Assembly (NCBI RefSeq): GCF_000143685.1
Contig: NC_014328.1
Location: 4,464,001 to 4,528,000 of the forward strand
Direction: 5' to 3'
DNA length: 64,000 bases
Source of the DNA: Clostridium ljungdahlii DSM 13528
GTDB taxonomy: Bacteria; Bacillota; Clostridia; Clostridiales; Clostridiaceae
The position numbers and the translations under genes are program-made. Of this stretch, positions 1 through 9,455 are shown one piece after another. The notes beneath the pieces were generated by a model, which made no database searches, had not been told where the DNA came from, and saw only the letters and a program-made list of their open reading frames with translations. The first letter of the stretch is position 1; every line of letters starts with the position of its first letter.

Positions 1-520
1 ACATAAGTACTTCCATTTCTAAATTTGACAACACTTCTCCTATTTCACTTTGTATATGATTTAGCTCTTCCCTTCCAATTACAAGTTCTTCGGGATCTGC
101 CACCTTAGTTTCAGACAAAACATCCAATAAAGTTCTATCTGATTCTTCATCATATATAGGCTTATTTAAAGATATATATGTATTTAATGGAATATGCTTC
201 TGTCTAGTAGCAGTTTTTATAGCAGTTATTATTTGACGGGTCACGCAAAGTTCTGCAAAAGCTTTAAAAGATGATAACTTATCTGGTTTAAAATCTCTTA
301 TAGCCTTATATAAACCTATCATACCTTCTTGGTAGATATCCTCCTTATCCGCACCGATTAAAAAATATGACTTTGATTTTGATTTAACAAAATTTCCATA
401 TTTATTTATCAGGTACTCTTGAGCACTTACATCCCCTTTTTTTGCTTCAATAACTATTTCTTCATCTAATTTTTCTTCAAAGGGGGAAACTTTCCTAGCA
501 TTATAACTCCTATTATCCAA
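1..520 (-). CDS. sigH: RNA polymerase sigma-H factor (Spo0H), 3' end beyond window
   Basis: This encodes the alternative sigma factor that starts the transition to stationary phase and sporulation. About 173 codons are visible and the C-terminal sigma region 4 runs off the window edge; the family is usually about 210-220 residues. Sigma region 2 is clear: the core-binding and -10 recognition segment contains DIYQEGMIGLYKAI followed by FKAFAELCVTRQI. I translated the gene from the sequence. The start is a TTG at 520, because a strong GGAGGGG ribosome binding site lies at 525-532 with good spacing; the upstream ATG at 535-537 is out of frame. A sigma-A-like promoter lies upstream (558-587). The order rlmB-rae1-sigH is the conserved Firmicute arrangement. 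High confidence. Confidence 0.95.
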   Translation of the reverse strand, partial: MDNRSYNARKVSPFEEKLDEEIVIEAKKGDVSAQEYLINKYGNFVKSKSKSYFLIGADKEDIYQEGMIGLYKAIRDFKPDKLSSFKAFAELCVTRQIITAIKTATRQKHIPLNTYISLNKPIYDEESDRTLLDVLSETKVADPEELVIGREELNHIQSEIGEVLSNLEMEVLM

Positions 521-557
521 GGTATCCCCTCCAACATAATTATAAACCACTGCTACA

Positions 558-587
558 ATTATACATTAAAAGTAAATTTATAGTCAA
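558..587 (-). promoter_or_regulatory. Predicted sigma-A promoter of sigH
   Basis: Read on the minus strand, a TTGACT -35 (582-587) is separated by 18 nt from a consensus TATAAT -10 (558-563). It lies between the rae1 stop and the sigH TTG start, so sigH can be transcribed apart from the upstream operon, as in Bacillus. No AbrB site was assessed. Confidence 0.7.
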
Positions 588-593
588 TACATT

Positions 594-1106
594 TTAGTCA
601 CTTTTACGAATCTTTTCAAGTATTTCCAATACATCCTCTTTTATGCTATCCTCCAAAGTATTTCTTTGCTCGTGATATTTCTTTTCAATTTTACTTTTTA
701 TATGGTTCTCAACATTATTAACTTCATGATAAAATTCAATAGAAGACATCCTAACAGCGCCCCTTTGAAATGTTACTTGCTGTTCCAGCGAATCAGAAGT
801 TACTACAAATACCTCATTTTTACGTCCTATATTGTTTACAGTTCTTTCTATAAAACTATCTGCCGTCTCATTCTCTTTAGTAAATACTACTACAACATTT
901 TTATTAATTTTTTCTTTTTTTTCTAAGCTTCCCGATACCATATGGGCATCAAATACTATAAAAACTTTATAGCCCTTATATACCGAATAATTGCTTAAAG
1001 TTTCTATAAGCGACTGTCTTGCGGTTTCAAGGCTATAATTTTTTATATTATTTAACTTAGGCCAACTATTTATAACATTATATCCATCTACAAAAATATT
1101 TCTCAA
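594..1106 (-). CDS. rae1: Rae1/YacP-type NYN-domain endoribonuclease
   Basis: A 170-residue NYN (PIN-like) nuclease. The B. subtilis homologue YacP, renamed Rae1, enters the ribosomal A site and cleaves translated mRNA. Visible acidic positions are DGYNVI at residues 7-12, the VFDA aspartate at 53, ENETADSFIE (Asp83) and VTSD (Asp105), which together form the metal site of the fold. The start is TTG at 1106, forming a 4-nt TTGA overlap with the rlmB stop, which implies translational coupling. It sits between rlmB and sigH, its standard location. The C-terminal 40 residues are charged and probably helical. The role is inferred from homology. Confidence 0.9.
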   Translation of the reverse strand: MRNIFVDGYNVINSWPKLNNIKNYSLETARQSLIETLSNYSVYKGYKVFIVFDAHMVSGSLEKKEKINKNVVVVFTKENETADSFIERTVNNIGRKNEVFVVTSDSLEQQVTFQRGAVRMSSIEFYHEVNNVENHIKSKIEKKYHEQRNTLEDSIKEDVLEILEKIRKSD

Positions 1107-1903
1107 CTTCTACCACATTTTATTCTTTGCTTTAATATTTCATACATCAATATGCCACCTGCCACAGAAGCATTTAAGGATGATACTCTTCCTACCATAG
1201 GTATCTTTACCAGCACATCACATTTTTCTTTAGTCAATTTAGCTATTCCTCTTCCTTCACTTCCTATTATTAAAGCCGCAGGTCCCTTAAAATCGACATC
1301 AAAGCAATAATTTTCTCCACTCATATCAGCCCCATATACCCATATACCATCTTTCTTTAATTTTTCTATTGTAGTATTTAAATTTGTAACTTTACATATT
1401 TTCATATACTCTGCTGCTCCTACAGAGGATTTATATACTACAGGCGTAATTCCCACATTTCTTCTTTTAGGTATTATAATTCCATGAGCACCGCATATTT
1501 CAGCAGTTCTTATTATTGCACCAAAGTTATGGGGATCTTCTATTTCATCTAATACAATTATAAAAGGAGCTTCCTTTTTTTCTCTGGCGTATTCTAGTAT
1601 ATCCTCTACTTCACAGTATTTATAGGGAGTTATCTGTGCAATTACTCCTTGATGTGCTCCTGTTTGGGAAATTTTGTCTAACTTTTTTCTATCCACCTGT
1701 TTTACAACTATATGCTTCTCTTTAGCTTTAGCAAGTATTATATTTATAGAACCTGACATATTTCCCTCTGCAAGAAAAATCTGTTCTATAGTTGTATTAC
1801 TTGATTTTAAAGCTTCAATAACTGCATTTCTGCCTTCAATTAAATCCTCTCTAAACTCAGTTTTATCTGTCAAGTTCGTTGATTTTTTATACTTATTTTT
1901 CAT
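1103..1903 (-). CDS. rlmB: 23S rRNA 2'-O-methyltransferase RlmB (SpoU/TrmH family)
   Basis: A 266-residue SPOUT-class methyltransferase, predicted to methylate the ribose of a conserved guanosine in 23S rRNA using S-adenosylmethionine. An N-terminal RNA-binding substrate domain (about residues 20-100) precedes the knotted catalytic domain. All three SpoU motifs are present: NFGAIIRTA (126-134), IIGSEGRGI (212-220) and SSLNASVAGG (241-250), containing the catalytic Arg, Glu and Asn positions. ATG start at 1903 with an AGGGTAGGA ribosome binding site. It overlaps rae1 by 4 nt. It lies 310 nt downstream of mrnC, and that gap holds a structured repeat element on the opposite strand. Confidence 0.95.
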   Translation of the reverse strand: MKNKYKKSTNLTDKTEFREDLIEGRNAVIEALKSSNTTIEQIFLAEGNMSGSINIILAKAKEKHIVVKQVDRKKLDKISQTGAHQGVIAQITPYKYCEVEDILEYAREKKEAPFIIVLDEIEDPHNFGAIIRTAEICGAHGIIIPKRRNVGITPVVYKSSVGAAEYMKICKVTNLNTTIEKLKKDGIWVYGADMSGENYCFDVDFKGPAALIIGSEGRGIAKLTKEKCDVLVKIPMVGRVSSLNASVAGGILMYEILKQRIKCGRS

Positions 1904-2054
1904 AATCCTACCCTTTATACCTCAATTTCTTATTTACTTTTTTCGTCTACCTTATATTTCTTTCGTATCTCTTATAATTTTCCACAAGTCATTTTCCCTT
2001 CCGAGCAATATCCATTTACACAGGAAGGTCCACAGTTCATAAACAGAGTTCTTG

Positions 2055-2172
2055 GCATCAGATGGAGTTTTGACTCCACCTGATGCTTAGGAATCGTTAT
2101 CCAGGGACGTAGCTACTCTTTAATCCCACTTGGAGAAGTGGGATTATTAGAGCAGGTAGTCATCGGATAAAC
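2055..2172 (+). ncRNA. Structured RNA-like element, copy 1 (intergenic, unknown family)
   Basis: This fills the 310-nt gap between mrnC and rlmB, on the strand opposite those genes. It contains: a 14-bp hairpin (2055-2068 with 2073-2086, one A-C mismatch, TTTG loop); a closing helix GTTATCC (2096-2102) with GGATAAAC (2165-2172); and, inside it, a perfect 10-bp hairpin (2122-2131 with 2136-2145, GGAG loop). The junction motifs CCAGG, CGTAGC, GGTAG and ATCGGATAA recur in a second copy at 50329-50460, while the stem sequences differ. This looks like a conserved RNA fold or the structured end of a mobile element. I do not recognise the family with certainty. Confidence 0.6.
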
Positions 2173-2213
2173 AAATTAGGCGTATATTCAATTAGCTTAA
2201 CCTTTAATGCCAA

Positions 2214-2639
2214 TTAAAATCCCCCTTTATTCTTCAAGTTTATTATAAACCTAAATAAATAATTTAATCTATCTCGGTTACCTATTAAATATAAAAAGCC
2301 AATTAATGTTTCAAATCCAGTTGCAAATCTATACTCCTGTACATCTGCATTTTTAGGAACTGTCCCTGACTTAGCGTTTCGTCCTTTTTTAAAAAAATAC
2401 ATTTCTCTATCAGATAACTCTTGTTCCAGTTTTTTTATAACTTCACTTTGAGAATGTGCCTTTACAAATTTTATAGCTTCCACATGCAAATTGTGTACAG
2501 ACATATTTCTGTGTTCACTGGCTAAGTAAGTTCTTACAAACACCTCATATACAGCATCTCCAATAAACGCAAGTGCAAGGGGACTCATCTGTCTTACCTC
2601 TGCTTCACTCATTCTTATCTCTAACAAATCATTTTCCAT
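2214..2639 (-). CDS. mrnC: Mini-ribonuclease III (23S rRNA maturation)
   Basis: A 141-residue RNase III catalytic domain without the double-stranded-RNA-binding domain, the defining architecture of Mini-III, which trims 23S rRNA precursor ends in Firmicutes. The catalytic signature LALAFIGDAVYEVFVR (residues 21-36) carries Asp28 and Glu32, and the second acidic motif ATGFETLIG (106-114) carries Glu110. ATG at 2639 follows a GGGGGAT ribosome binding site. It lies 26 nt downstream of cysS, as in B. subtilis, so it is probably in the same transcript. The rRNA operon in this window has the flanking complementary stems expected of its substrate. Confidence 0.95.
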   Translation of the reverse strand: MENDLLEIRMSEAEVRQMSPLALAFIGDAVYEVFVRTYLASEHRNMSVHNLHVEAIKFVKAHSQSEVIKKLEQELSDREMYFFKKGRNAKSGTVPKNADVQEYRFATGFETLIGFLYLIGNRDRLNYLFRFIINLKNKGGF

Positions 2640-2665
2640 CTTTATCCCCCGTTAAATTATAATCT

Positions 2666-4063
2666 CTATACTCTTTTCCATCTTACTCCTTCTGGTGTAT
2701 CTTCTAATACTATTCCCTGCGCCTTCAAATCATCCCTTATTTTATCGGAAAGTGCCCAGTTTTTTTCACTTCTAGCTATTTGTCTCTTCTCTATTAAAGC
2801 TTCAATTTCTTTTTCAATGCTTCCTCGTTTAGATTGCTGTAGTATTCCAAGTGGAGCTCCCAGTTCCCTTATTAAATTGAGCGAATCCCTAATTACTTCC
2901 ACAGAGGAATCCTTATTTATGCTTACATTTATATCCTTTACCAGGTCAAAAATTACAGATATAGCATCTGCTGTATTAAAGTCATCATCCATCTTTTCAA
3001 TGTATCTTTGCTTGTACTTACCTAATTTATTTCTATACTCTTTTTCATTTTCTGAAATTGGTATGTCTTCTTTATTATCTAAAAGATTTTCTAAATTTGT
3101 TATTGAATTGTACAATCTATCTAACGCTGATTTTGTAGAATCTAAAAGTTCCATACTAAAATTTATTTGAGTTCTATAATGACCTGATAGCATAAACATT
3201 CTTATTACGTCCGGTTCGTACTTTTCCAGAATTTCCCTTACAGTAAAAAAGTTGTTTAATGATTTTGACATCTTTTGGTTATTTACATTTACAAAAGCAG
3301 AATGCATCCAATACCTAGCAAATGTTTTACCGGTCCTACCTTCACTTTGAGCTATTTCATTCTCATGATGGGGAAACATTAAATCAGACCCTCCTGCATG
3401 TATGTCTATAGTTTCTCCTAATAAATCATGCGCCATACAAGAACATTCTATATGCCATCCCGGTCTTCCCATTCCCCAAGGGCTTTCCCATGCAGGTTCA
3501 CCAGGTTTTTGCCCCTTCCAAACTGCAAAATCCATAGGATCTTTTTTTCTCTCATCAACATCTATCCTAGCTCCTGCTCTAAGATCATCTATATTTTGTC
3601 CGGAAAGTTTTCCATAATTGCTAAATTTTTTTGTACTAAAATAGACATCCCCATCTATCTCATAGGCATAGTCTCTATCTATTAAATCTCCTATAAATTC
3701 AATTATTTTTGTTATGTATAAAGTAGCTCTAGGATTTACAGTAGCTCTTTTTATATGCAAGGCATCCGCATCCTTATAATACTCTTTTATAAACTTATCT
3801 CCCAGTTCTTTTACAGTTATATGCTCATCTTGTGCTTTTTTTATCATCTTATCATCAATATCCGTAAAATTTTGCACGAATCTTACTTTATATCCCTTGT
3901 ACTCTAAATACCGTCTAACCGTATCAAACACAACAAAAGTTCTTGCATTGCCTATATGAAAAAAATTATATACTGTAGGGCCACATACATACATTTTTAC
4001 TTCATCGGAATCCAATGGAACGAATTCTTCCTTTTCCCTGGTCATTGTATTAAAAATTTTCAT
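2666..4063 (-). CDS. cysS: Cysteinyl-tRNA synthetase
   Basis: A 465-residue class I aminoacyl-tRNA synthetase that charges tRNA-Cys. The N-terminal Rossmann domain has Cys27 in CGPTVY (first zinc ligand), the HIGH-type motif HIGN at 36-39, further zinc ligands in HIECSC (Cys207 or 209) and PHHENE (231-236), and the KMSKS loop at 264-268. The C-terminal helical anticodon region is complete. ATG at 4063 has a canonical AAGGAGG site 8-10 nt upstream. It is 281 nt downstream of ispD, separated by a strong terminator, so it likely has its own promoter. I saw no T-box motif in its leader. Confidence 0.97.
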   Translation of the reverse strand: MKIFNTMTREKEEFVPLDSDEVKMYVCGPTVYNFFHIGNARTFVVFDTVRRYLEYKGYKVRFVQNFTDIDDKMIKKAQDEHITVKELGDKFIKEYYKDADALHIKRATVNPRATLYITKIIEFIGDLIDRDYAYEIDGDVYFSTKKFSNYGKLSGQNIDDLRAGARIDVDERKKDPMDFAVWKGQKPGEPAWESPWGMGRPGWHIECSCMAHDLLGETIDIHAGGSDLMFPHHENEIAQSEGRTGKTFARYWMHSAFVNVNNQKMSKSLNNFFTVREILEKYEPDVIRMFMLSGHYRTQINFSMELLDSTKSALDRLYNSITNLENLLDNKEDIPISENEKEYRNKLGKYKQRYIEKMDDDFNTADAISVIFDLVKDINVSINKDSSVEVIRDSLNLIRELGAPLGILQQSKRGSIEKEIEALIEKRQIARSEKNWALSDKIRDDLKAQGIVLEDTPEGVRWKRV

Positions 4064-4291
4064 GATATTTTGGCCTCCTTGTTTAGTTTCTCTATTTATA
4101 TAAGCTAAATTAAAAATATAAATAAAGTTTTTTACACCAAATAAAATCCTTAGAATTTCTCATCTGCAATAGATAGCTATTGGATAAAATTTTTACTCTA
4201 ATTTCGATTTAAATTCCCTAAATATTTTATCACATTATTATAACTTATTTAAGTGCTATTAATATTTTTATCCCCATTGCTTTAGATAAGG

Positions 4292-4335
4292 AAGACCTAT
4301 AAGTATCCATAACATCATGGAAACTTATAGGTCTT
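4292..4335 (-). terminator. Terminator hairpin after ispD
   Basis: Arms 4292-4309 and 4318-4335 form an approximately 18-bp stem (AAGACCTATAAGT paired with ACTTATAGGTCTT, plus TCCAT with ATGGA across one mismatch), just after the ispD stop. The U-run is short (TTCCTT), so efficiency is uncertain. Confidence 0.75.
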
Positions 4336-4344
4336 TAACTTACT

Positions 4345-5037
4345 TTAATATTTTTCAACTATACTTTCAGCTATATTTAAATCTTCTGGTGTGGTCACTT
4401 TTATGTTTTCATAGTTACCTTCATACAAATAAACCTTATTTCCATAACGCTCTACTACCATAGTATCATCAGTAACACACATTTTTTCATTCATTAATTT
4501 TTTATGACAGTCATAAATTAAATCATATTTAAAACACTGCGGAGTTTGAACTGCAAATAAACTTTTTCTCTCTAATGTAGAAGAAGAAAATCCACTTTCT
4601 TCCCTAACTTTTAGTGTATCCTTAGGCCTAACTCCACAAGCACAAGCCCCATACCTATTAGAATATTTTATTCCATCATCAATAATTTTACTAGTGACAA
4701 AAGGTCTAGCCCCATCGTGAATTAGAACAACACTACAGTTTTCTTTTTCTAAAACTCCTAGTCCATTAAATACCGAATCCTGACGTTCTTTACCCCCAGC
4801 AACTAATTTAATTACCTTCTGAAGCCCATATTTATCTACTACTTCTCTTTTACAATATTCTATCTCAGTTTCTGCACATACCAGTATAATTCCATCTATA
4901 AGAGGATTTATGGAAAATGCCCTTATGGAATAATATAATATAGGCTTACCCTTAATTTTAATAAATTGCTTATTAATAGTAGTTCCCATTCTTTTTCCCT
5001 TGCCGGCAGCTACAATAATAGCATAATTACCATTCAT
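4345..5037 (-). CDS. ispD: 2-C-methyl-D-erythritol 4-phosphate cytidylyltransferase
   Basis: A 230-residue nucleotidyltransferase that joins CTP and MEP in the non-mevalonate isoprenoid pathway. The glycine-rich CTP loop AAGKGKRMG is at residues 10-18, GGKERQDSV at 81-89 and the metal/substrate motif HDGARPFV at 107-114; the family signature is complete. The ATG start lies only 3 nt after the stop of the PIN-TRAM gene, and its AGGGGAT site lies inside that gene's last codons, implying coupled translation. The usual partner ispF does not follow. A terminator hairpin comes directly downstream. Confidence 0.95.
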   Translation of the reverse strand: MNGNYAIIVAAGKGKRMGTTINKQFIKIKGKPILYYSIRAFSINPLIDGIILVCAETEIEYCKREVVDKYGLQKVIKLVAGGKERQDSVFNGLGVLEKENCSVVLIHDGARPFVTSKIIDDGIKYSNRYGACACGVRPKDTLKVREESGFSSSTLERKSLFAVQTPQCFKYDLIYDCHKKLMNEKMCVTDDTMVVERYGNKVYLYEGNYENIKVTTPEDLNIAESIVEKY

Positions 5038-5040
5038 AAG

Positions 5041-6168
5041 CTATAGATCCCCTTTTTGTCTTGCAAATATCATTCTCCCTGCTGCTGTTTGCAGAACAGA
5101 AGTTACTACCACACCTTTTGTATCTCCTATATACTTTTTTCCACCTTCTACAACTATCATTGTTCCATCATCTAAATATGCAATACCCTGTCCTGATTCT
5201 TTTCCGTCCTTAATTATTTGTACATTCATTTCTTCTCCTGGAAGTACAACAGGTTTCACCGCATTAGCAAGTTCATTTATATTAAGTACTGGTACTCCTT
5301 GGAACTCTGCAACTTTATTTAAATTGTAGTCATTAGTCACTACTTTTCCATCTAAAACTTGTGATAGTTTTAAAAGCTTGGCATCTACTTCCGGTATGTT
5401 TGGAAAATCTTTTTCATATATCTGGACGTCAATATTTAACTCTTTCTGTATCTTATTTAATATATCTAATCCTCTTCTTCCCCTAGTTCTCTTTAACCCA
5501 TCTGAAGAATCAGCTATATGTCTTAATTCTGCTAGTACAAAGTTTGGAATTACAAGTGGCCCCTCTATAAATCCTGTTTGGCATATATCAAATATTCTTC
5601 CATCTATTATTACAGAAGTATCTAAAACCTTAGGGTAACCTTTATGTGCATGTTGGTGCTCCCCTTTAGATTTTTTTTCTCTAGTTCCCTGAAGTCTTTT
5701 AGTTGCTACACTAGTTGCTATATTAGAAAACATGGACATTAATTCTTCCCTTTTTCGTATGGCAATATTTGCACCTAATGCAGCCATAAGTATAGCTACT
5801 ATTACTGCAAGTACAGTCCCCACAACTGGTATCTTTTCTAACAAGTTAAGAAATACTGCTGATATTAGAAGTCCTATTAATGCTCCCAAAACACCTAATA
5901 ATATTTCTACTGCAGGAAGTTTTTGAAGGCTCTTTTCGATATAATCCATAGTTTTCATAATAATTGAATTAATCCACGGTGATATTAAAAATAAAATGAT
6001 TCCAAAAAACAAAGTTAATATAGATAAAAATAAAAATTGTTTAACCGGACTATTGGCTAGATAAAACATTTTAGCAAAATAGTCAGAACTTAACGCACTC
6101 TTTCCTAACAAATATCCTAATATTAAGCCTATTATTGTAAAAAGTCCTCTCAGTATTTTTTTTAACAA
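5041..6168 (-). CDS. YacL-like membrane protein with PIN and TRAM domains
   Basis: An integral membrane nuclease-like protein. Four hydrophobic segments fill roughly residues 8-140, followed by a PIN domain ([17 protein letters not shown] with acidic residues near 186, 217, 265 and 283) and a C-terminal TRAM RNA-binding domain (about 312-378; numbered from the longer GTG form). The family is fused this way in Firmicutes and lies next to disA, radA and ispD, as here. The substrate is unknown. Start choice: a GTG at 6177 overlaps the AGGGGAGG ribosome binding site (6177-6184), so I prefer the in-frame TTG at 6168, 8 nt further on. Confidence 0.88.
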   Translation of the reverse strand: MLKKILRGLFTIIGLILGYLLGKSALSSDYFAKMFYLANSPVKQFLFLSILTLFFGIILFLISPWINSIIMKTMDYIEKSLQKLPAVEILLGVLGALIGLLISAVFLNLLEKIPVVGTVLAVIVAILMAALGANIAIRKREELMSMFSNIATSVATKRLQGTREKKSKGEHQHAHKGYPKVLDTSVIIDGRIFDICQTGFIEGPLVIPNFVLAELRHIADSSDGLKRTRGRRGLDILNKIQKELNIDVQIYEKDFPNIPEVDAKLLKLSQVLDGKVVTNDYNLNKVAEFQGVPVLNINELANAVKPVVLPGEEMNVQIIKDGKESGQGIAYLDDGTMIVVEGGKKYIGDTKGVVVTSVLQTAAGRMIFARQKGDL

Positions 6169-6304
6169 TAGACTCACCTCCCCTACATTGATGTTTTTTC
6201 ATTACACTTACTATATATTAATAAACTAGATTTTTCAATAAAACCAAATTTATTTAATAAATTATTTACTTTACGTCCTTAATTTAACAACCTCCTTTTA
6301 GATA

Positions 6305-6333
6305 ATTATACCAAAAAATAAAATTTATAAACA
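6305..6333 (-). promoter_or_regulatory. Possible promoter of the yacL-like/ispD unit
   Basis: In the 294-nt divergent spacer a consensus TATAAT (6305-6310, minus strand) has a weak -35 TGTTTA 17 nt upstream (6328-6333). The rest of the spacer is AT-rich with an orphan AAAGGAGG that leads only to a 3-codon reading frame. No other structure was recognised here. Confidence 0.4.
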
Positions 6334-6471
6334 TTTTTGTCCATTATTTCACATGACAATCCCCCTATTCATAAATTTATTCTTGGTTTATTATATATGC
6401 ATAGAGCAATTTTACTTAGTACTAACTAAAGTTTACAAATAATATCCTAAATATATAAGGAGTTGAACTTG

Positions 6472-6876
6472 ATGAAAGATATAATTTTTGATAATTTTCA
6501 AAACGCAGTAAGTGAATCTTTATTAAGGCATAAGAGTATTTTAGATATAATTACGAAACTTCAGGAGTCAAATGCTAGAATAAATAGAGCTGTTGCAAAA
6601 TCTATTACTAATTGCGGATGTATAGAAGTTTGTGGTAAGAAACAACATATTCCATCCGAAGATAATACTTTGGATATTGAATCCCTAAGATCTTGCTTAA
6701 GTACACATGTAAAAGGTAAGCTATGTGACAACTGTAGAGATGTAATACAAAACGAAATAGGAAATAATTTATTTTATCTTACTTGTTTATGTAATACGCT
6801 GGATATAAATCTATATGACATACTTTTAAAAGAGTATGACAAAATAAATACCCTAGGTAAGTATTCTTTCAGATAA
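6472..6876 (+). CDS. Conserved small Cys-rich protein, possible degenerate MazG-like/DUF1573 family
   Basis: 134 residues, one of the few plus-strand genes in the first 58 kb, divergent from the yacL-like gene and convergent with disA. I do not recognise it with certainty. It has paired cysteines, NCGC (48, 50), CDNC (85, 88) and TCLC (105, 107), which could bind metal. The C-terminal stretch EIGNNLFYLTCLCNTLDI resembles the last helix motif of MazG-like nucleotide pyrophosphohydrolases (EIGD-LFYL), but the upstream EExxE metal motif is not evident. Start: the TTG at 6463 abuts the AAGGAG site (6457-6462), so ATG 6472 is preferred. A shared bidirectional terminator follows. Confidence 0.75.
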   Translation: MKDIIFDNFQNAVSESLLRHKSILDIITKLQESNARINRAVAKSITNCGCIEVCGKKQHIPSEDNTLDIESLRSCLSTHVKGKLCDNCRDVIQNEIGNNLFYLTCLCNTLDINLYDILLKEYDKINTLGKYSFR

Positions 6877-6881
6877 TTTCT

Positions 6882-6916
6882 AGCACAAAATAATACCAGT
6901 CATATTATTTTGTGCT
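6882..6916. terminator. Bidirectional terminator between convergent genes
   Basis: A perfect 14-bp stem, AGCACAAAATAATA (6882-6895) with its complement (6903-6916), and a 7-nt loop. It serves the plus-strand Cys-rich gene and minus-strand disA; the disA stop codon at 6916-6918 touches the stem. Confidence 0.85.
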
Positions 6917-7980
6917 TAAAACTTATTGTCTATCATGATTTGTTCTCTAAGCCTTCTCAATCCATTCTTTATAGCTCTGGCCCTAGCTTCTCCTATTCCT
7001 TCAACTCTATCAAGCTGCTCATAAGATGCTTCCATAACACCTTTAAGCTCCTTAAAATTTTTCACTAAATTTTCTATTACATTAGTTGGTATTCTAGGAA
7101 TTTTATTTAACATTCTGTATCCTCTTGGTGATATCAATGTATCAACTAGAGGAACTCCTGCATATCCTAAAGATTTAGAAATACAATCAAGATTGAATAG
7201 TTCACTTGAACTTATTTCTTGAAGTTGCTTATATATTTCATCATAATCCATACCACTTTGACAATAGTCTCTTATCATAAATATTCCGTCTCTCTCAACG
7301 CTTTTAATTAATTCATTTAATTGCATTGAAATTAATCTTCCTTCATTGCCAAGTTCACATATGTATCTTTCAATCTCTGATACTATTCTCATTACCATTT
7401 CAGTTCTTTGGATAGCCGTCATTACGTCAAATAATGTTACTATGTCTTGAAACTCTAAAATATTAAGATTGTTAACAACCCCATCAAGTACAGAGACGTA
7501 CTTTTCTAAAGTTTGTAGTGCTTGATTAGCCCTTCCAAGCATAACACTACTATCCTGTAATACATATTTAATGTATCCTTTATATACGGTTATGACATTT
7601 CTCCTTTGAGAAATAGCAATAACTATAGCCCCTGTTTGTTTAGCCACTCTATCTGCAGTTCTATGCCTTGTTCCAGTTTCAAAAGTTGGAATAGATGAAT
7701 CTGGAATAAGTTGAGTATTTGCATATAATATTCTCTTTAAATCACTGCTCAATATTATAGCACCATCCATTTTTGCAAGCTCATATATATAAGAAGAACT
7801 GTACTCAGAATTAATGGTAAATCCACCGTCTACCACTTTCATTATCTGTTCACTATCTCCTAAAACTACAAGTCCACCGGTTTTAGCTCTCAAAATATTT
7901 CTAAGACCTTCCCTAAGTTGAGTACCTGGTGCTAAAAGTTTTAATATACTTTTAAGTTCTTTATCTTTTTCTAATCTCAA
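6916..7980 (-). CDS. disA: DNA-integrity scanning protein, diadenylate cyclase DisA
   Basis: This protein makes cyclic di-AMP from two ATP while scanning DNA and stalls at branched structures. The N-terminal DAC domain shows the catalytic DGA triad (about residues 72-74) and RHR (105-107); a helical linker follows, then a C-terminal helix-hairpin-helix DNA-binding domain ([19 protein letters not shown]). About 354 residues, typical of the family. Start choice: GTG 7989 and ATG 7986 lie too close to the AGGGTGAT ribosome binding site, while TTG 7980 gives good spacing and the usual N-terminus; ATG 7986 remains possible. It follows radA by about 14 nt and shares its transcript. Confidence 0.95.
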   Translation of the reverse strand: MRLEKDKELKSILKLLAPGTQLREGLRNILRAKTGGLVVLGDSEQIMKVVDGGFTINSEYSSSYIYELAKMDGAIILSSDLKRILYANTQLIPDSSIPTFETGTRHRTADRVAKQTGAIVIAISQRRNVITVYKGYIKYVLQDSSVMLGRANQALQTLEKYVSVLDGVVNNLNILEFQDIVTLFDVMTAIQRTEMVMRIVSEIERYICELGNEGRLISMQLNELIKSVERDGIFMIRDYCQSGMDYDEIYKQLQEISSSELFNLDCISKSLGYAGVPLVDTLISPRGYRMLNKIPRIPTNVIENLVKNFKELKGVMEASYEQLDRVEGIGEARARAIKNGLRRLREQIMIDNKF

Positions 7981-7994
7981 AATCATCACCCTAA

Positions 7995-9350
7995 TTAAAA
8001 AACTTTATTTAATGCCTCCTTTAGGGAGGATACACCTATAACATTTATATCTTTAGAATTTACCTTTTCCTTATTTCTATCTGGTATTATTATATTCCTA
8101 AATCCCATTTTTTTTGCTTCATTTACTATTCTATCACAAAATGATACTGGTCTAACTTCACTTGTAAGTCCAACTTCACCTACTGCTAAAAGATTATCTA
8201 GTCCAATTTCCCTAGATTTAGCACTAGATATAAGTGCAAGTGCAAGCCCTAAATCTCCGAAAGTTCCTTCTATCTTAAGTCCCCCCACTACATTTACATA
8301 AACATCACAATTATAAAATGTAATTCTAAGTTTTTTCTCAAGTACCGCTAAAATTAAATTTAATCTAGAAATATCTACTCCAACGGCTGTTCTTCTTGGC
8401 ATAACTGCTTTAGTTTCGCTAACCAACGCTTGTATTTCTACTAGTATAGGTCTTCTTCCTTCCATTATACCAATAATTACAGAACCTTCTTTTTGAAATT
8501 CTCTATCTTCTAAAAATGCTGCAGAAGGATTTAATATTTCTTTAAGTCCGCTTCCTGCCATTTCAAATACACCAATTTCACTGGTAGTACCAAAACGATT
8601 TTTTACAGTTCTTAAAATTCTTAGCTCTCCAGTTCTTTCTCCTTCAAAAGACAGTACAGTATCCACCATGTGCTCTAGTACCCTAGGTCCTGCTAGCTCA
8701 CCCTGCTTTGTAACATGTGCCACTATAAAAAAAGATATATTATTAGACTTCCCTATACGCATAATATCGTTAGAAGTTTCCCTTACTTGAGACACACTAC
8801 CCGGTGCTGAGCTAATAGATTCTTTAAATAAAGTCTGAATAGAATCCACTACTACAAATACGGGTTTAGTTTGTTCTATATGAGCTTTTATTTTATCAAT
8901 ATTAACTTCTGAAACTATATAAAGATCATTAGACAAAGAATCAAGTCTATCTCCCCTCATCTTTATCTGTTCTTCTGACTCTTCTCCTGAGACATACAGC
9001 ACTTTCCCATATTTTTCAGCAATATTGCTGGCTGTCTGTAAAAGCAGAGTTGATTTTCCAATACCAGGAGCCCCGGATATAAGTGTTATTGAACCTTTTA
9101 CAATACCTCCTCCAAGAACTCTATTCAATTCCATTATACCAGTATCTAGCCTTTCGTATTCACCAGATTTTATATTATTTATACTTTTTGGCGTGCTGCT
9201 AAATTTCATATTAGAAAATGTTACTTCCTGAGGTGACTTAATCTCTTCTATCATGCAGTTCCATTTATTACAGTTAGGACATTTACCAAGCCACTTTGGG
9301 GATTCATATCCACATTCCTGGCATACAAAAACCGTTTTTTTCTTTACCAT
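7995..9350 (-). CDS. radA: DNA repair protein RadA (Sms)
   Basis: A 451-residue RecA-like helicase that extends recombination intermediates during repair and transformation. The N-terminal C4 zinc finger has Cys10, Cys13, Cys24 and Cys27; Walker A GAPGIGKS spans 93-100; the RadA-specific KNRFG motif is at 250-254; the C-terminal Lon-protease-like domain lacks an obvious protease dyad, as usual. ATG at 9350 with an AGGAAGAG-type site. It lies between clpC, across a terminator, and disA. In B. subtilis RadA and DisA act together and are adjacent, so the pairing is conserved. Confidence 0.97.
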   Translation of the reverse strand: MVKKKTVFVCQECGYESPKWLGKCPNCNKWNCMIEEIKSPQEVTFSNMKFSSTPKSINNIKSGEYERLDTGIMELNRVLGGGIVKGSITLISGAPGIGKSTLLLQTASNIAEKYGKVLYVSGEESEEQIKMRGDRLDSLSNDLYIVSEVNIDKIKAHIEQTKPVFVVVDSIQTLFKESISSAPGSVSQVRETSNDIMRIGKSNNISFFIVAHVTKQGELAGPRVLEHMVDTVLSFEGERTGELRILRTVKNRFGTTSEIGVFEMAGSGLKEILNPSAAFLEDREFQKEGSVIIGIMEGRRPILVEIQALVSETKAVMPRRTAVGVDISRLNLILAVLEKKLRITFYNCDVYVNVVGGLKIEGTFGDLGLALALISSAKSREIGLDNLLAVGEVGLTSEVRPVSFCDRIVNEAKKMGFRNIIIPDRNKEKVNSKDINVIGVSSLKEALNKVF

Positions 9351-9399
9351 TGAATCATCTCTTCCTGTATAAATCGATAAAAATAGCTAAATTTATATA

Positions 9400-9441
9400 A
9401 AAATTAAACTTTATACTGTAAAAAGTATAAAGTTTAATTTT
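9400..9441 (-). terminator. Terminator of the ctsR-clpC operon
   Basis: A perfect 18-bp stem (9400-9417 with 9424-9441), loop GTAAAA, directly after the clpC stop. The stem is AT-rich and is followed by an A/T-rich run on the minus strand. It separates clpC from radA. Confidence 0.8.
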
Positions 9442-9455
9442 ATGTGAGTCAATCA

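Noticed and set aside
4064..4291. Possible T-box leader for cysS
   Set aside because: No GGTGGAACCGCG-type T-box sequence or terminator/antiterminator pair was found there.
6286..6300. Strong AAAAGGAGG ribosome-like site (minus strand) upstream of the yacL-like gene
   Set aside because: It leads only to a TTG-TTA-AAT-TAA frame of three codons; probably chance or a leader remnant.
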